The translations under genes were made by a program, and so were the position numbers. A stretch of DNA of 64,000 nt from Devosia yakushimensis (GTDB lineage Bacteria > Pseudomonadota > Alphaproteobacteria > Rhizobiales > Devosiaceae): positions 2,356,001-2,420,000 of the forward strand of contig NZ_BSNG01000001.1 of the NCBI RefSeq assembly GCF_030159855.1. The letters are read 5' to 3'. Positions 35,527-44,506 of this stretch are shown in pieces (position 1 is the stretch's first letter; each line of letters starts with the position of its first letter). Under the pieces are notes generated by a model, which worked only from the letters and a program-made list of their open reading frames with translations, did no database searches and had not been told where the DNA came from.

Positions 35527-36414
35527 TCAGCCCTTGACGGAGCCGGAGATGAGATCGAGCCGCCAATAGCGCTGCAACAGCAGGAAGAGAGCCACGAGCG
35601 GAAGAATGGAGAGGAAGGCGCCGGTGATGATGAAGGTGTACATGCCCGGCTGTTCGGTGCCCGCATTGAGCATGGTGTAGAGCCCCACGGTCAGCGGGAA
35701 GAGGCGTTCGTCGGACAGCATCAGGAAGGGCAGCAGGAAATTGTTCCAGATGCCGACGAATTGCAGCAGGAACACCGTGATCAGGCCCGGGATCATGGGG
35801 GCGAGACCAATGGAGAAGAAAATGCGCACTTCGCTGGCGCCATCGACCCGGCCAGCCTCCAATAGCTCGTCGTGAATGACCGCAGCGGCATAGATACGGC
35901 AGAGATAGATGCCGAGCGGGGAGACGATGGAGGGGATGAGCACGGCCCAATAGGTGCCGGCCAGGCCGACCTTGCTCATGAGCAGATATTGCGGCACGGC
36001 GAGCACCACGCCGGGGATCAGTACGGCGCCCAGCAGGAAGGCGAAGACGATGTTTTTGCCGGCGAAATTGTATTTGGCCAGGCCATAGCCGGCCGCCGCT
36101 GAAACGATGGTCGAGAGCGCGGCCCCTCCCCCCGCATAGAGGAAGGAATTGAAGGTCCAGAGCCAATAGCGGCCGCTGCGATAGTTGGAGAGCGCCACGA
36201 CATTGTCGACGATGCCGCCGCTGAAGCCCGGCACGAAGGATGGCAGGGTGAAGAGTTCGCCCGGCAACTTGCTCGACGCCGCCACCAGCCAATAGAGCGG
36301 CAGCAGGCAATACAGCGCCCCGATGAACAGGATGATGGTGGGGACCCAGGCAATCCTGCGGCGATGGCGGGCCCGCGTTTGCGAAGCGGGCATGGAAAGC
36401 GTCGAAACGGTCAT
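35527..36414 (-). CDS. Sugar ABC importer permease, MalG/UgpE type
   Basis: A 295-residue inner-membrane permease with six helices and the EAA loop (LLEAGRVDGASEVRIFFSIGLAPMIPGL). It is the second of the permease pair. ATG 36414 overlaps the stop of the MalF-type gene as ATGA. Together with the MalF-type partner, binding protein and UgpC-type ATPase it completes a CUT1 importer. Confidence 0.92.
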   Translation of the reverse strand: MTVSTLSMPASQTRARHRRRIAWVPTIILFIGALYCLLPLYWLVAASSKLPGELFTLPSFVPGFSGGIVDNVVALSNYRSGRYWLWTFNSFLYAGGGAALSTIVSAAAGYGLAKYNFAGKNIVFAFLLGAVLIPGVVLAVPQYLLMSKVGLAGTYWAVLIPSIVSPLGIYLCRIYAAAVIHDELLEAGRVDGASEVRIFFSIGLAPMIPGLITVFLLQFVGIWNNFLLPFLMLSDERLFPLTVGLYTMLNAGTEQPGMYTFIITGAFLSILPLVALFLLLQRYWRLDLISGSVKG

Positions 36415-37340
36415 GCCAAGCCTCCCGCGCTGCGGCGCCGGGTGATCCAGAACAGAAGCACCGAAGCGGCGATGGTCAGTACCGCGACCAGCATGGAGGT
36501 GGCTGCGCCGCCATAGAGGTTCTGGGCAACGAAGGTGTCGCGATAGACCAGCATCATGGGTACCCATGTGCTCGACAGCGCGTCGGTGAGCGGGGAAAGC
36601 GTCGTCGGTTCGGAAAAGAGCTGGATGGTGCCGATCAGCGAGAACAGGGCAGTCAGCACGATGGCGGGGAGCAGCAGGGGCAATTTGATGTTCCAGGCGA
36701 TCTGCAGTTCGGTGCAGCCGTCGACACGGGCGGCGTCATAAAGCTCGCTGCTGATGCCGCGCAGGGCGGTATAGAGGATGACCATGTTGAAGCCGACACC
36801 GCCCCAGATGTTGATATTGGCGATGGACCAGAAAATGCTGTCGCGGGTGAAGAAATCGGGCTGGGCCAGGCCCAGGCTGGCGGCAAGCTCGCGAATGGGG
36901 CTGACGCCGGGCAGATAGATGAAGCCCCACATCAGCGAGGCGATAACGCCGGGCACGGCATAGGGCAGGAAAATCGCGATGCGGGAGAACCGGGCGAGAC
37001 GCACGCGCGGCGTATCGAGCAGCAATGCGAAGAGCAAAGCCAGACCAAGCGTGATGGGAATGGTGATGACGCCCACAATGAGCATGCGGCCAAAGCCGGT
37101 CCAGAGCTCGGCATTGAAGGCGGCGTTGATGTAATTGGCGAAGCCGACAAAGACCTCTTCGCGCCGCCCCAAGCCGCCACCGGCAACCTTGACCCCACGC
37201 AGACTCATGATGACGGCGTAGATGAAGGGGGCGACGATGGTTGCGATGGACAGCAGGACAGCGGGCCCGACGAAGAGCCAGGGGACGAAAGGATGAACGG
37301 CGCGAAACCGCTTCTTGGTGGATGTGTTTGTTGCCGTCAT
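36411..37340 (-). CDS. Sugar ABC importer permease, MalF/UgpA type
   Basis: A 309-residue permease with six helices and the EAA loop (LYDAARVDGCTELQIAWNIKLPLLLPAI). ATG 37340 is preferred over an in-frame start 11 codons upstream because it places the basic KKR cluster right after the start and fits the family length. It follows the binding-protein gene across a 189-base gap that contains a family B repeat. Confidence 0.91.
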   Translation of the reverse strand: MTATNTSTKKRFRAVHPFVPWLFVGPAVLLSIATIVAPFIYAVIMSLRGVKVAGGGLGRREEVFVGFANYINAAFNAELWTGFGRMLIVGVITIPITLGLALLFALLLDTPRVRLARFSRIAIFLPYAVPGVIASLMWGFIYLPGVSPIRELAASLGLAQPDFFTRDSIFWSIANINIWGGVGFNMVILYTALRGISSELYDAARVDGCTELQIAWNIKLPLLLPAIVLTALFSLIGTIQLFSEPTTLSPLTDALSSTWVPMMLVYRDTFVAQNLYGGAATSMLVAVLTIAASVLLFWITRRRSAGGLA

Positions 37341-37419
37341 CAGGTCTGCTGCGCTGTGGATCAATGGGTTCAAGTAGGTTGAGAGCCGCGAACATCAGGG
37401 CCTTTGTGGCTCCCGTCAC

Positions 37420-37512
37420 CCCACCCTCAATCCCTCCCCATCAAGGGGAGGGAGGCGCAGGCGACGGGCTCGCGGTTCTTTCGTCTCCCTCCCTTGATGG
37501 GGAGGGGACAGG
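37420..37512. repeat. Inverted-repeat element, family B-like, copy 2
   Basis: Two palindromes, at about 37431-37452 (CCCTCCCC...GGGGAGGG) and 37485-37508 (CCCTCCC...GGGGAGGGG), are inverted relative to each other. It lies between the binding-protein gene and its permease on the minus strand, the expected place for damping downstream expression. Confidence 0.78.
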
Positions 37513-37529
37513 ATTGGGGCTCTCTGGAG

Positions 37530-38831
37530 CTATTGCCCTTCAGCCACGGTGTAGCCCTGGTTGGTCATGTCGTCGAAGGCGGCTTTCTGTACGGCATCGA
37601 GGACTTCGGCGAAGCCGGATTTGTTCTGCACCGCGTCGCCCATGGCATTGCGGTAGACGTCGAAGGCCATGCTGACATTGGGGCCCCAGGAAATGGAGGG
37701 GGTGTCGGCGTCGATTTCGGCGGCCATCTGGTAGAAATTGGCGGCATCGGGAATGAAGGTCGGCGCTTCCTGCAATTGGGGCAGCTTGCGCGCTTCCAGC
37801 CGGGCCGGCCAGATATTCATGAGCCGCACATAGGCTGAGAGCGCTTCTTCGTTATTGGTGATCCAGATGGCGAATTTCTTGGCCTCTTCGGGATGCTTGC
37901 TGAGCGCGGAAACAGCCGTGGCGCTGCCACCGGTGACGCCGCCGGCCAATTCGGCCCCGGTGCCTTCGCTCCAGCGCGGCAGCGGCACGACGCCCCATTG
38001 GCCCTTGGTATCGGGCGCCAGGTTTTCGATCAGCGGAGGCGCCCAGACGGCGCTGATAAAGCCGAGCAAAGTGCCATTGGCGATTGCCGCACCCCATTCG
38101 GGCGAGAAGGTCTGCATGGATGCAACGGCATCTTCGGCCACCAGATCCTGCCAATATTGGGCGACCTGCTTGGCCGGCTCGCTATTGATATCGACCGTCC
38201 ATTGATCGCCATTCAGCGCCCACCATTGCGCGCCGACCTGATGGGTCAGGGCGGCAAAAGTGCCGGGATCGCTGGATGCAAAATGGGTGAGATATTTGGT
38301 GGAGTCGGCAGCACGCACGGCCTTGGCGGCCTCGGCAAAAGCTTCCCAGGTCTTGGGCGGCTCAATGCCCAGCTCGGCCAGCAGGTCCTTGCGGTAGAAC
38401 AGCATCATGGGCGAGGTGCCCTGGGGTGTGGCCCAGGTGGTGTCGCCAAAGGTCACCAGGTTCCAGGCGACCGGTGCGATCTGGCCCTTATTGGGAGCCA
38501 TTTCAGCGGTCATGTCGGCGACGAGGCCATTGACGACCAGGGCCGGCAGATCCTGATAGGTGACATTGGTCACATCGGGCGGATTGCCGGCCGTGTGGGC
38601 AGCGGAAAGCTTTTGCACGATCTCGCCGGCGGCCGCGGCGCGGCTGACGGTGACGTGGATATCGGGGTTCTGCTCGTTCCAGATGGCGACGACTTCGTCG
38701 ATATGGGGCGCCCAGTTCCAATAGGTCAGTTCGACCTTGTCCTGCGAGATGGCCGGGGCCACCAGCAGCAGGGTGGCAAAGCTGGCGGCCAGCAGATTGC
38801 GCGCGGCGCGAGCGCCGGTTGGAATGCTCAT
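37530..38831 (-). CDS. Sugar-type ABC importer substrate-binding protein
   Basis: A 433-residue periplasmic binding protein of the family 1 extracellular solute-binding group. A Sec signal (cleavage near APAISQ) is followed by VELTYWNWAPHIDEVVAIWNEQNPDIHV, GTSPMMLFYRKDLLAELGIEPPKTWEAFAEAAKAV and AGGVTGGSATAVSALSKHPEEAKKFAIW. A strong ribosome site, GGAGGAG, precedes the ATG, consistent with high expression. It is first in the operon and diverges from the AraC-family regulator. The sugar is unknown. Confidence 0.92.
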   Translation of the reverse strand: MSIPTGARAARNLLAASFATLLLVAPAISQDKVELTYWNWAPHIDEVVAIWNEQNPDIHVTVSRAAAAGEIVQKLSAAHTAGNPPDVTNVTYQDLPALVVNGLVADMTAEMAPNKGQIAPVAWNLVTFGDTTWATPQGTSPMMLFYRKDLLAELGIEPPKTWEAFAEAAKAVRAADSTKYLTHFASSDPGTFAALTHQVGAQWWALNGDQWTVDINSEPAKQVAQYWQDLVAEDAVASMQTFSPEWGAAIANGTLLGFISAVWAPPLIENLAPDTKGQWGVVPLPRWSEGTGAELAGGVTGGSATAVSALSKHPEEAKKFAIWITNNEEALSAYVRLMNIWPARLEARKLPQLQEAPTFIPDAANFYQMAAEIDADTPSISWGPNVSMAFDVYRNAMGDAVQNKSGFAEVLDAVQKAAFDDMTNQGYTVAEGQ

Positions 38832-39066
38832 GAATCTCTCCTCCGTGGCGGCCGCCGGCGGGCGGTCCCCATGTCTTGTTCGGTGCGGGCCGGAGCGGCG
38901 CAGGGCGGCTGGCGGAAGGGGGTCACAATCCCTTGCCGCCTCAGCTTTTTGTTTGCGCTCGTTTCAGGCTGTCCATAACCTAGAAGGTCGAAGCGGCGCC
39001 GTCTCTTTGGATGGGAATGAACAATTGTGGAATGGTAAGACGCAGCAGAAAAGGCCCTGGACGCAG

Positions 39067-39924
39067 ATGTCACACGAGCTTGAGCGCGTGCCGACAAGCC
39101 TGGTGGCGGGCCTTAATACATCCTGCGACATGCCCTTTCCGCATTGGCACGCGCAGGTGGAGGTCAACTATCTCTATTCGGGTGACATGACCTATCGCAT
39201 GGCCGGCCACACGGTGGACCTGGTGGAAGGCGATCTCTGCATTTTCTGGGGCGGACAGCCGCACCAGGCCATCCGTGTGGAGCCAGGCACCGAGTTCGTC
39301 GCCATCCATCTGCCGCTGGTGCACTTCTTCCGCCTGCGGCTTTCGGCCGACCTGATGCACCGGCTGACGCGGGGCGCGACGGTGGTGACCCATCAGGAGG
39401 GGCATGCCGATGCCGAGACCTTCCGGCGGCTGACGGCCTATATGCGCGGAGACGATCCGCTGCGGCGGGAGCATGCGATCGACGAATTGCTGCTGCGGAT
39501 CAACCGCATCAATTTCGAGCCTTATCGGCTTGTCGATGCGGAGGGGGGCGGCGCCACGGCGGGCGAGCCGCTGGACCCTCATTCCTTCCGCAATGTCATC
39601 GATATCTGTGCCTATATCACCGAGAATTTCCGCGACGATATCGGCTCGGCCGACGTGGCCTCGTTTGTCGAAATCCATCCCAAATATGCGATGAGCGTGT
39701 TCAAGAAATCGACGGGGATGACGCTCAACGAATATATCACCCTGCTGCGGCTGAGCTATGCGCAATCGCTGCTGATGGAAGATGACCTGACCATTCTGGA
39801 CGTAGCGATGGAGAGCGGCTTCGGCTCGCTCAGCGCCTTCAGCCAGTCGTTCCGCAAGGTCACGGGGCAATCGGCCTCGGACTTCCGGCGCGAGCGGACA
39901 TTGGTGAGTTCACTCGCCGATTAG
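39067..39924 (+). CDS. AraC-family transcription regulator
   Basis: A 285-residue regulator: N-terminal cupin-like sensing domain (PFPHWHAQVEVNYLYSGDMTYRMAGHTVDLVEGDLCIFWGGQPHQ) and two C-terminal helix-turn-helices (DIGSADVASFVEIHPKYAMSVFKKSTG and TILDVAMESGFGSLSAFSQSFRKVTGQSASDFRR). It resembles MelR-type sugar regulators. It is divergent from the sugar-importer operon and probably controls it. The start is uncertain: ATG 39067 is the first ATG in frame near the domain, and upstream TTG codons are possible. Its stop overlaps the convergent lrgB-type stop by four bases. Confidence 0.87.
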   Translation: MSHELERVPTSLVAGLNTSCDMPFPHWHAQVEVNYLYSGDMTYRMAGHTVDLVEGDLCIFWGGQPHQAIRVEPGTEFVAIHLPLVHFFRLRLSADLMHRLTRGATVVTHQEGHADAETFRRLTAYMRGDDPLRREHAIDELLLRINRINFEPYRLVDAEGGGATAGEPLDPHSFRNVIDICAYITENFRDDIGSADVASFVEIHPKYAMSVFKKSTGMTLNEYITLLRLSYAQSLLMEDDLTILDVAMESGFGSLSAFSQSFRKVTGQSASDFRRERTLVSSLAD

Positions 39925-40643
39925 GTGAAGAGCCCGAAAATCAGGGGCGCGAGGAAGGCCGTGGCCAGGCCATTGAGGGCCATGGCGAGGCCGGCGAAAG
40001 CGCCGGCGACCGAATTGACCTGGAAGGCCCGGGCCGTGCCGATGCCGTGGGAGGTGAGGCCGGCAGCGAAGCCGCGGGCGGCGTAGTCCTTGATTTTCAG
40101 GGCGTTCATCAGCGGGGTGACGATCACCGCGCCCAATATGCCGGTGGCGATGACCAATACGGCGGTGAGCGCGGGTTCGCCGCCAATCTGGTTGGCTATG
40201 CCCACGGCAATGCCGGCGGTGACCGATTTGGGGGCCAGGGCCAGGACAATGGCGGGAGCGGCGCCGAGCAGGACGGCGATGCCGGTGGCCGAGAGCATGG
40301 CAAAGGGCGCGCCGATGGCGAGGGAGGCCAGGATCGGCAGGGCCTTGGCCTTGACCAGATGGCGGCTGCGATAGAGCGGGACGGCCAGCGCCACCGTGGC
40401 GGGTCCGAGCAGGAAATGGATAAACTGGGCGCCGTCGAAATAGGTGTCGTAGCTGGTGCCGGTCAGGCGCAGGATCAGCACCATGACGACAATGGTGATC
40501 AGCACCGGATTGACCACGGGGTGGAAGCCGCTGCGCTTGGCGACCCATTGGGCGGCGAGGAAAGTGCCTATGGTGAGGGTCAGCCAGAGCAAGGGGCTGG
40601 TGGCGAGGTAGACCCAGAGATCGAAGGGGGGCGTCGCGGTCAT
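39921..40643 (-). CDS. lrgB: LrgB/CidB family membrane protein
   Basis: A 240-residue protein with about seven hydrophobic helices and the LrgB signature (PATVALAVPLYRSRHLVKAKALPIL; LAPKSVTAGIAVGIANQIGG; GLTSHGIGTARAFQVNSVAGAFAGLAM). The LrgAB family is known for murein-hydrolase or lysis modulation and, in several bacteria, for pyruvate or short-acid transport. It overlaps lrgA by four bases. Confidence 0.9.
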   Translation of the reverse strand: MTATPPFDLWVYLATSPLLWLTLTIGTFLAAQWVAKRSGFHPVVNPVLITIVVMVLILRLTGTSYDTYFDGAQFIHFLLGPATVALAVPLYRSRHLVKAKALPILASLAIGAPFAMLSATGIAVLLGAAPAIVLALAPKSVTAGIAVGIANQIGGEPALTAVLVIATGILGAVIVTPLMNALKIKDYAARGFAAGLTSHGIGTARAFQVNSVAGAFAGLAMALNGLATAFLAPLIFGLFT

Positions 40644-41020
40644 GGCTGGGGTTCCTCGCCGGGCAGGAGGCGGCTGACGAGGCGGAAGACACCGACGGCG
40701 ACCATCAGCGTCAGCACGGTCGAGACGACGAGAGCCGCGACCAGGGCCAGGCCATTGTCGAAGATCAGCTGGTAATGCTGGGAGATGCCGACGCCGGCAG
40801 GGATGAAGACCAGGCCGAGATTGGCGAGGAGGCCGTCGGCGGATTTTGCGACCGGGCCGGTTTCGGCGGATGCGGCGCCCTTGCGCCAGCCCTGGAGGGC
40901 GAGCAGGGCGAAGAGCAGGACTATGCCGATGACCGGGCCGGGAATGGGTAGACCCAGGCCTCGCGCGATGATTTCGCCAGCGAGTTGGCAGGCCAGCAGG
41001 ATGAATAGTCCGAAGAGCAT
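40640..41020 (-). CDS. lrgA: LrgA/CidA family membrane protein
   Basis: A 126-residue holin-like protein with four hydrophobic helices and the motif LGLPIPGPVIGIVLLFALL, then LGLVFIPAGVGISQHY. It forms the lrgAB pair with the next gene through an ATGA overlap. No LytTR-type regulator, which often accompanies lrgAB, is encoded nearby. Confidence 0.9.
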   Translation of the reverse strand: MLFGLFILLACQLAGEIIARGLGLPIPGPVIGIVLLFALLALQGWRKGAASAETGPVAKSADGLLANLGLVFIPAGVGISQHYQLIFDNGLALVAALVVSTVLTLMVAVGVFRLVSRLLPGEEPQP

Positions 41021-41098
41021 GGGCGACTCCTAGGGAAGTCTCAAAACTAGCAGATGTGGTTTCTGTGGAGGGTGGAATTCATGCGTCCGCGCACATCC

Positions 41099-41232
41099 AA
41101 CGTGGGGATGGCCTTCTGCATGGATTCCGGCCTGCGCCGGAATGACATTGTGGGTAGGGTGGACCCGGTGGGTGGGAAGGCCCCCTCACCCGGCCCTTTG
41201 GGCCGACCTCTCCCCCAGAGGGAGAGGTGAAG
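41099..41232. repeat. Palindromic repeats between lrgA and the amidohydrolase gene
   Basis: A hairpin ATTCCGGCCTGCGCCGGAAT (41124-41143), followed by GACATTG, belongs to the same family as those at 30418, 30712 and 30770. A second hairpin, at about 41181-41230, is of family C (CCCCTCACC...GAGAGGTGAAGGGG) and resembles the one after cobL. It fills most of the 215-base gap. Confidence 0.78.
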
Positions 41233-41235
41233 GGG

Positions 41236-42471
41236 CTAGTTCAGGTGGTTCTTGGCGAAGGTGCCGCGGGACATGATGGCGGACATGTGGGCGCCGTCGC
41301 CTTGGAGGAGCCCGATGTCGCTGAGGGGGTTGCCGTTGATGACCAGCAGGTCGGCGGAGGCGCCGGGGGCGATGATGCCGGCTTCGCCTTCGAGGCGGCA
41401 GAGTTTTGCGCCGATGATGGTGGCGGAGCGGATGATTTCGGCTGGGGTGAGCACCTTGGCGAGGATTTCGAATTCCATGCAGTGATATTTGCGGAGCTGA
41501 CCGAGAAGGTCGGAGCCGAAGGCCATGGGGAGGCCGGCGTCGCGCATGACTTCTAGGGAGCGCAGGCCGCCGCTGCGGACCACCTCGATCTTGGCGAATT
41601 CGGTGGCGCCGAGACCGAGGGCTTCGCCTTCCAGCGCAAGGGCATCGTAGGCGACCAAAGTGGGCACGGCGATGCAGCCTTTTTCGGCGGCGAGCTTGGC
41701 GGTTTCGGGTTCGATCAGGTTGCAATGTTCGAGCGAATGGACGCCCAACTCGACGCAGCGGAGGATGGCCTTGTCGGTGTAGACATGGGCCGAGACATAG
41801 AGGCCGGCATTGTCGGCCTCTTCCACCATGGCGAGGATTTCCTCGCGGGAATATTGGATGGAATGGATCGGGTCATTGGGGGAGGACACGCCGCCATTGG
41901 CCATGACCTTGATGAAATTGGCGCCCTCTTTGATCATGGTGCGGCAGGCGGCGCGGACATTGTCGACGCCGTCAACGATGAGACCCATCGAGCCCAGCCG
42001 GTCCGAGAAAATGCCGGGCCGGTCGTCGGTGCGCGCGCGCAGATCGGCGTGGCCGCCAGTGGTGGTCAGGCCCTTGCCGCAGATGACGAGACGGGGGCCG
42101 GGGATCAGGCCTTCATTGACCGCGCGGACCAGCCCATAATCGGCGCCGCCGAGATCGCGCAGGGTGGTGAAACCGCGCTGCAAGGCCTCGTTCATCACGC
42201 GGGCCGCGCGGAGGGCCGCGAGCGAGGATGGGGCTGTCATATTGGCCCAAAGGTCGAGCGTTTCGGCCACGACATGGACGTGGCAATCGATCAGGCCTGG
42301 CATGATGGTGCGGCCGCCCAGCGCGATTTCGGTGGTGTTGGACGGAGCCGTGAGGCTGGTGCCGACGGCGGCGATGCGGTTGCCTGTCACCAGCACGTCG
42401 AGGCCGTCGCGCAACACGCCCTGCTCCGCATCGAGGACGCGGCCGCCGGTGAAAAGATAGCTATTGGTCAT
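41236..42471 (-). CDS. Amidohydrolase-superfamily metal-dependent hydrolase
   Basis: A 411-residue enzyme of the imidazolonepropionase / prolidase-like amidohydrolase group. The N-terminal beta domain is followed by IMPGLIDCHVHV (first metal HxH), the metal-binding lysine region, YVSAHVYTD and HSLEHCNLIE (histidines) and the final aspartate in MAFGSDLLG. Relatives cleave Xaa-Pro dipeptides or N-acyl amino acids. It is the last gene of the peptide-type importer operon, 17 bases after the ATPase gene, so it probably processes the imported substrate. Confidence 0.86.
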   Translation of the reverse strand: MTNSYLFTGGRVLDAEQGVLRDGLDVLVTGNRIAAVGTSLTAPSNTTEIALGGRTIMPGLIDCHVHVVAETLDLWANMTAPSSLAALRAARVMNEALQRGFTTLRDLGGADYGLVRAVNEGLIPGPRLVICGKGLTTTGGHADLRARTDDRPGIFSDRLGSMGLIVDGVDNVRAACRTMIKEGANFIKVMANGGVSSPNDPIHSIQYSREEILAMVEEADNAGLYVSAHVYTDKAILRCVELGVHSLEHCNLIEPETAKLAAEKGCIAVPTLVAYDALALEGEALGLGATEFAKIEVVRSGGLRSLEVMRDAGLPMAFGSDLLGQLRKYHCMEFEILAKVLTPAEIIRSATIIGAKLCRLEGEAGIIAPGASADLLVINGNPLSDIGLLQGDGAHMSAIMSRGTFAKNHLN

Positions 42472-42488
42472 GACCGGTCCTTGGACAA

Positions 42489-43463
42489 TTATTTGTGGTG
42501 GCAGGCGACGAAACGGCCTTCGTCGCGGGCCGTCAACTCGGGATCGACGGTCTTGCACACTTCGGTTGCCAGCGGGCAGCGGGTGTGGAAGGCGCAGCCG
42601 GAGGGTTTGCGGGTGGCGCTGGGGATATCGTCATTGGTGGCGCTGAATTGGTGGCGCTTGCGCGGATCGTGCGAGGGCGCCGAGCGCATCAACAGCTCGG
42701 TATAGGGATGAGTCGGATTGACGAAGATTGTGGTCTTGGGGGCGATCTCGACAATGCGGCCCAGATACATCACGGCGACACGGTGGGAGATGTATTCCAC
42801 CACGCCCAGATCATGCGAGACGGCCAGATAGGAGACGCCCAGATCGCGCTGCAAATCGCTCAACAGGTTGAGGATTTGCGCCTGCACCGATACGTCGAGC
42901 GCCGAAACCGGCTCATCGCAGACGATGACGTCGGGATTGAGCGCCAGAGCCCGGGCGATGCCGATGCGCTGGCGCTGGCCGCCGGAGAATTGATGGGCGA
43001 AATTGTCGGCCTGGTCGGGGCGCAGGCCGACGCGCTGCATGAGTTCGGCAACGCGGTCCGTGCGTTCGGCCTTGGTGCCGATATTGTGGATGTCGAGGGG
43101 GGCGCGGATGATATCGCGGACGCGCTGGCGCGGATTGAGCGAGGAGAACGGGTCCTGAAACACGATCTGCATGCGGCGGCGATAGGATTTGAGCGCGGCG
43201 CGATTGAAGCTGCGGATTTCCTGGCCGTCGAAATTGACCTGCCCGCCGGTTGGTTTGACGAGACCCATGAGCGCGAGGCCAGTGGTGGATTTGCCGCAGC
43301 CGCTTTCGCCCACAAGGCTGAGCGTCTCACCGCGCGCCAGGGTGAAGCTGACGCCATCGACGGCTTTGACCGCGCCGACCTGGCGCTGCAAGACGCCTGC
43401 CCGTATGGGGAAATGGACTTGCAGATTGTCGACGCTGAGCAAGGGGGTCTGATCAGGCTGCAT
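42489..43463 (-). CDS. Peptide-type ABC importer ATPase (DppF/OppF-like)
   Basis: A 324-residue ATPase with Walker A GESGCGKST, the Q-loop QIVFQDPFSSLNPRQRVRDI, signature FSGGQRQR, Walker B VIVCDEPVSALDVS and the C-terminal oligopeptide-transport extension with a cysteine-containing CAFHTRCP motif. It pairs with the DppD-like ATPase, whose 3' end it overlaps by 11 bases. Confidence 0.92.
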   Translation of the reverse strand: MQPDQTPLLSVDNLQVHFPIRAGVLQRQVGAVKAVDGVSFTLARGETLSLVGESGCGKSTTGLALMGLVKPTGGQVNFDGQEIRSFNRAALKSYRRRMQIVFQDPFSSLNPRQRVRDIIRAPLDIHNIGTKAERTDRVAELMQRVGLRPDQADNFAHQFSGGQRQRIGIARALALNPDVIVCDEPVSALDVSVQAQILNLLSDLQRDLGVSYLAVSHDLGVVEYISHRVAVMYLGRIVEIAPKTTIFVNPTHPYTELLMRSAPSHDPRKRHQFSATNDDIPSATRKPSGCAFHTRCPLATEVCKTVDPELTARDEGRFVACHHK

Positions 43464-44457
43464 CGTCGTGCTCCCAGCAGGCGGCCCAGTGACCGGGGCG
43501 TTTTTCTTCGAATGGCGGGCGCTCGGTGAGGCAGCGCGCCGAGGCATTGGGGCAGCGCGGGGCAAAGGCGCAGCCCTTGGGCAGGTCCCAAAGGGGCGGC
43601 ACCGTGCCTGAGATATCGGCCAAGCGATCACCGGCTTCGCTCGACGCGCCGGCGCGCGGCACGGCGCCCATTAGCCCGATTGTATAGGGGTGGAAGGGAC
43701 GGTCGAAGAGATCGTAGATGCTGGCTTCTTCGACCTTGCGGCCGGCATACATGACGATGACCCGGTCGGCGACTTCCGACACCACGCCCAGATCGTGGGT
43801 GATGAGGATTTGCGCAGTGCCGAGGCGCTTTTGCAGATCGGAGATCAGGCCCAGAATCTGGGCCTGGATGGTCACGTCGAGCGCGGTGGTCGGCTCGTCG
43901 GCAATGATGATCTTGGGGTCGCAGGAGAGCGCCAAAGCGATCATGGCGCGCTGGCGCATGCCGCCGGACAGCTCATGCGGGTATTGGCCCGCCCGGCGTT
44001 CGGGATCGGGCATTTGCACCAGTTGCAGGGCTTCGATGGCGCGGGCACGAGCCTGCTTGTGGCTGCATTTGCGGTGCTGGCGCACGGCTTCGGCAATCTG
44101 TTCGCCGATCTTGAGCACGGGATTGAGCGCGGTCAGCGGCTCCTGGAAGATCATGGCGATCTGCTCGCCACGAAAATCTTCGACCTGGCGCTGGTTCATG
44201 GCGAGGAAGTCGACGCCATCGATCAAAATCTTGCCGGAGGCGACCTGGGCCGCCTCCGGCAATAGGCGCAGCAAGGCGAGGGCAGTCATCGATTTGCCGC
44301 AGCCGCTTTCCCCCACGATGCACAGGGTTTCCCCTGCCCGCACCGAAAGGTTCATGTCGGAAACGACAGCGAATGATCCATTGGCGCCACGAATCTCGAT
44401 GTCGAGATCGGTGACTTGGAGCACTGGCGCCGGGGAAGCGTGTGGGAGGACACTCAT
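43453..44457 (-). CDS. Peptide-type ABC importer ATPase (DppD/OppD-like)
   Basis: A 334-residue ATPase: Walker A GESGCGKSM, Q-loop MIFQEPLTALNPVLKIGEQI, signature LSGGMRQR, Walker B IIIADEPTTALDVTIQAQI, and the C-terminal motif GCAFAPRCPNASARC with three cysteines typical of OppD/DppD. It forms the ATPase pair of the importer at 41236-50121. Confidence 0.92.
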   Translation of the reverse strand: MSVLPHASPAPVLQVTDLDIEIRGANGSFAVVSDMNLSVRAGETLCIVGESGCGKSMTALALLRLLPEAAQVASGKILIDGVDFLAMNQRQVEDFRGEQIAMIFQEPLTALNPVLKIGEQIAEAVRQHRKCSHKQARARAIEALQLVQMPDPERRAGQYPHELSGGMRQRAMIALALSCDPKIIIADEPTTALDVTIQAQILGLISDLQKRLGTAQILITHDLGVVSEVADRVIVMYAGRKVEEASIYDLFDRPFHPYTIGLMGAVPRAGASSEAGDRLADISGTVPPLWDLPKGCAFAPRCPNASARCLTERPPFEEKRPGHWAACWEHDDAA

Positions 44458-44506
44458 CGTTGTCGTTTCCTTGCCTAAGACAGTGCGGCGCGCCGCAATG
44501 CCAATA

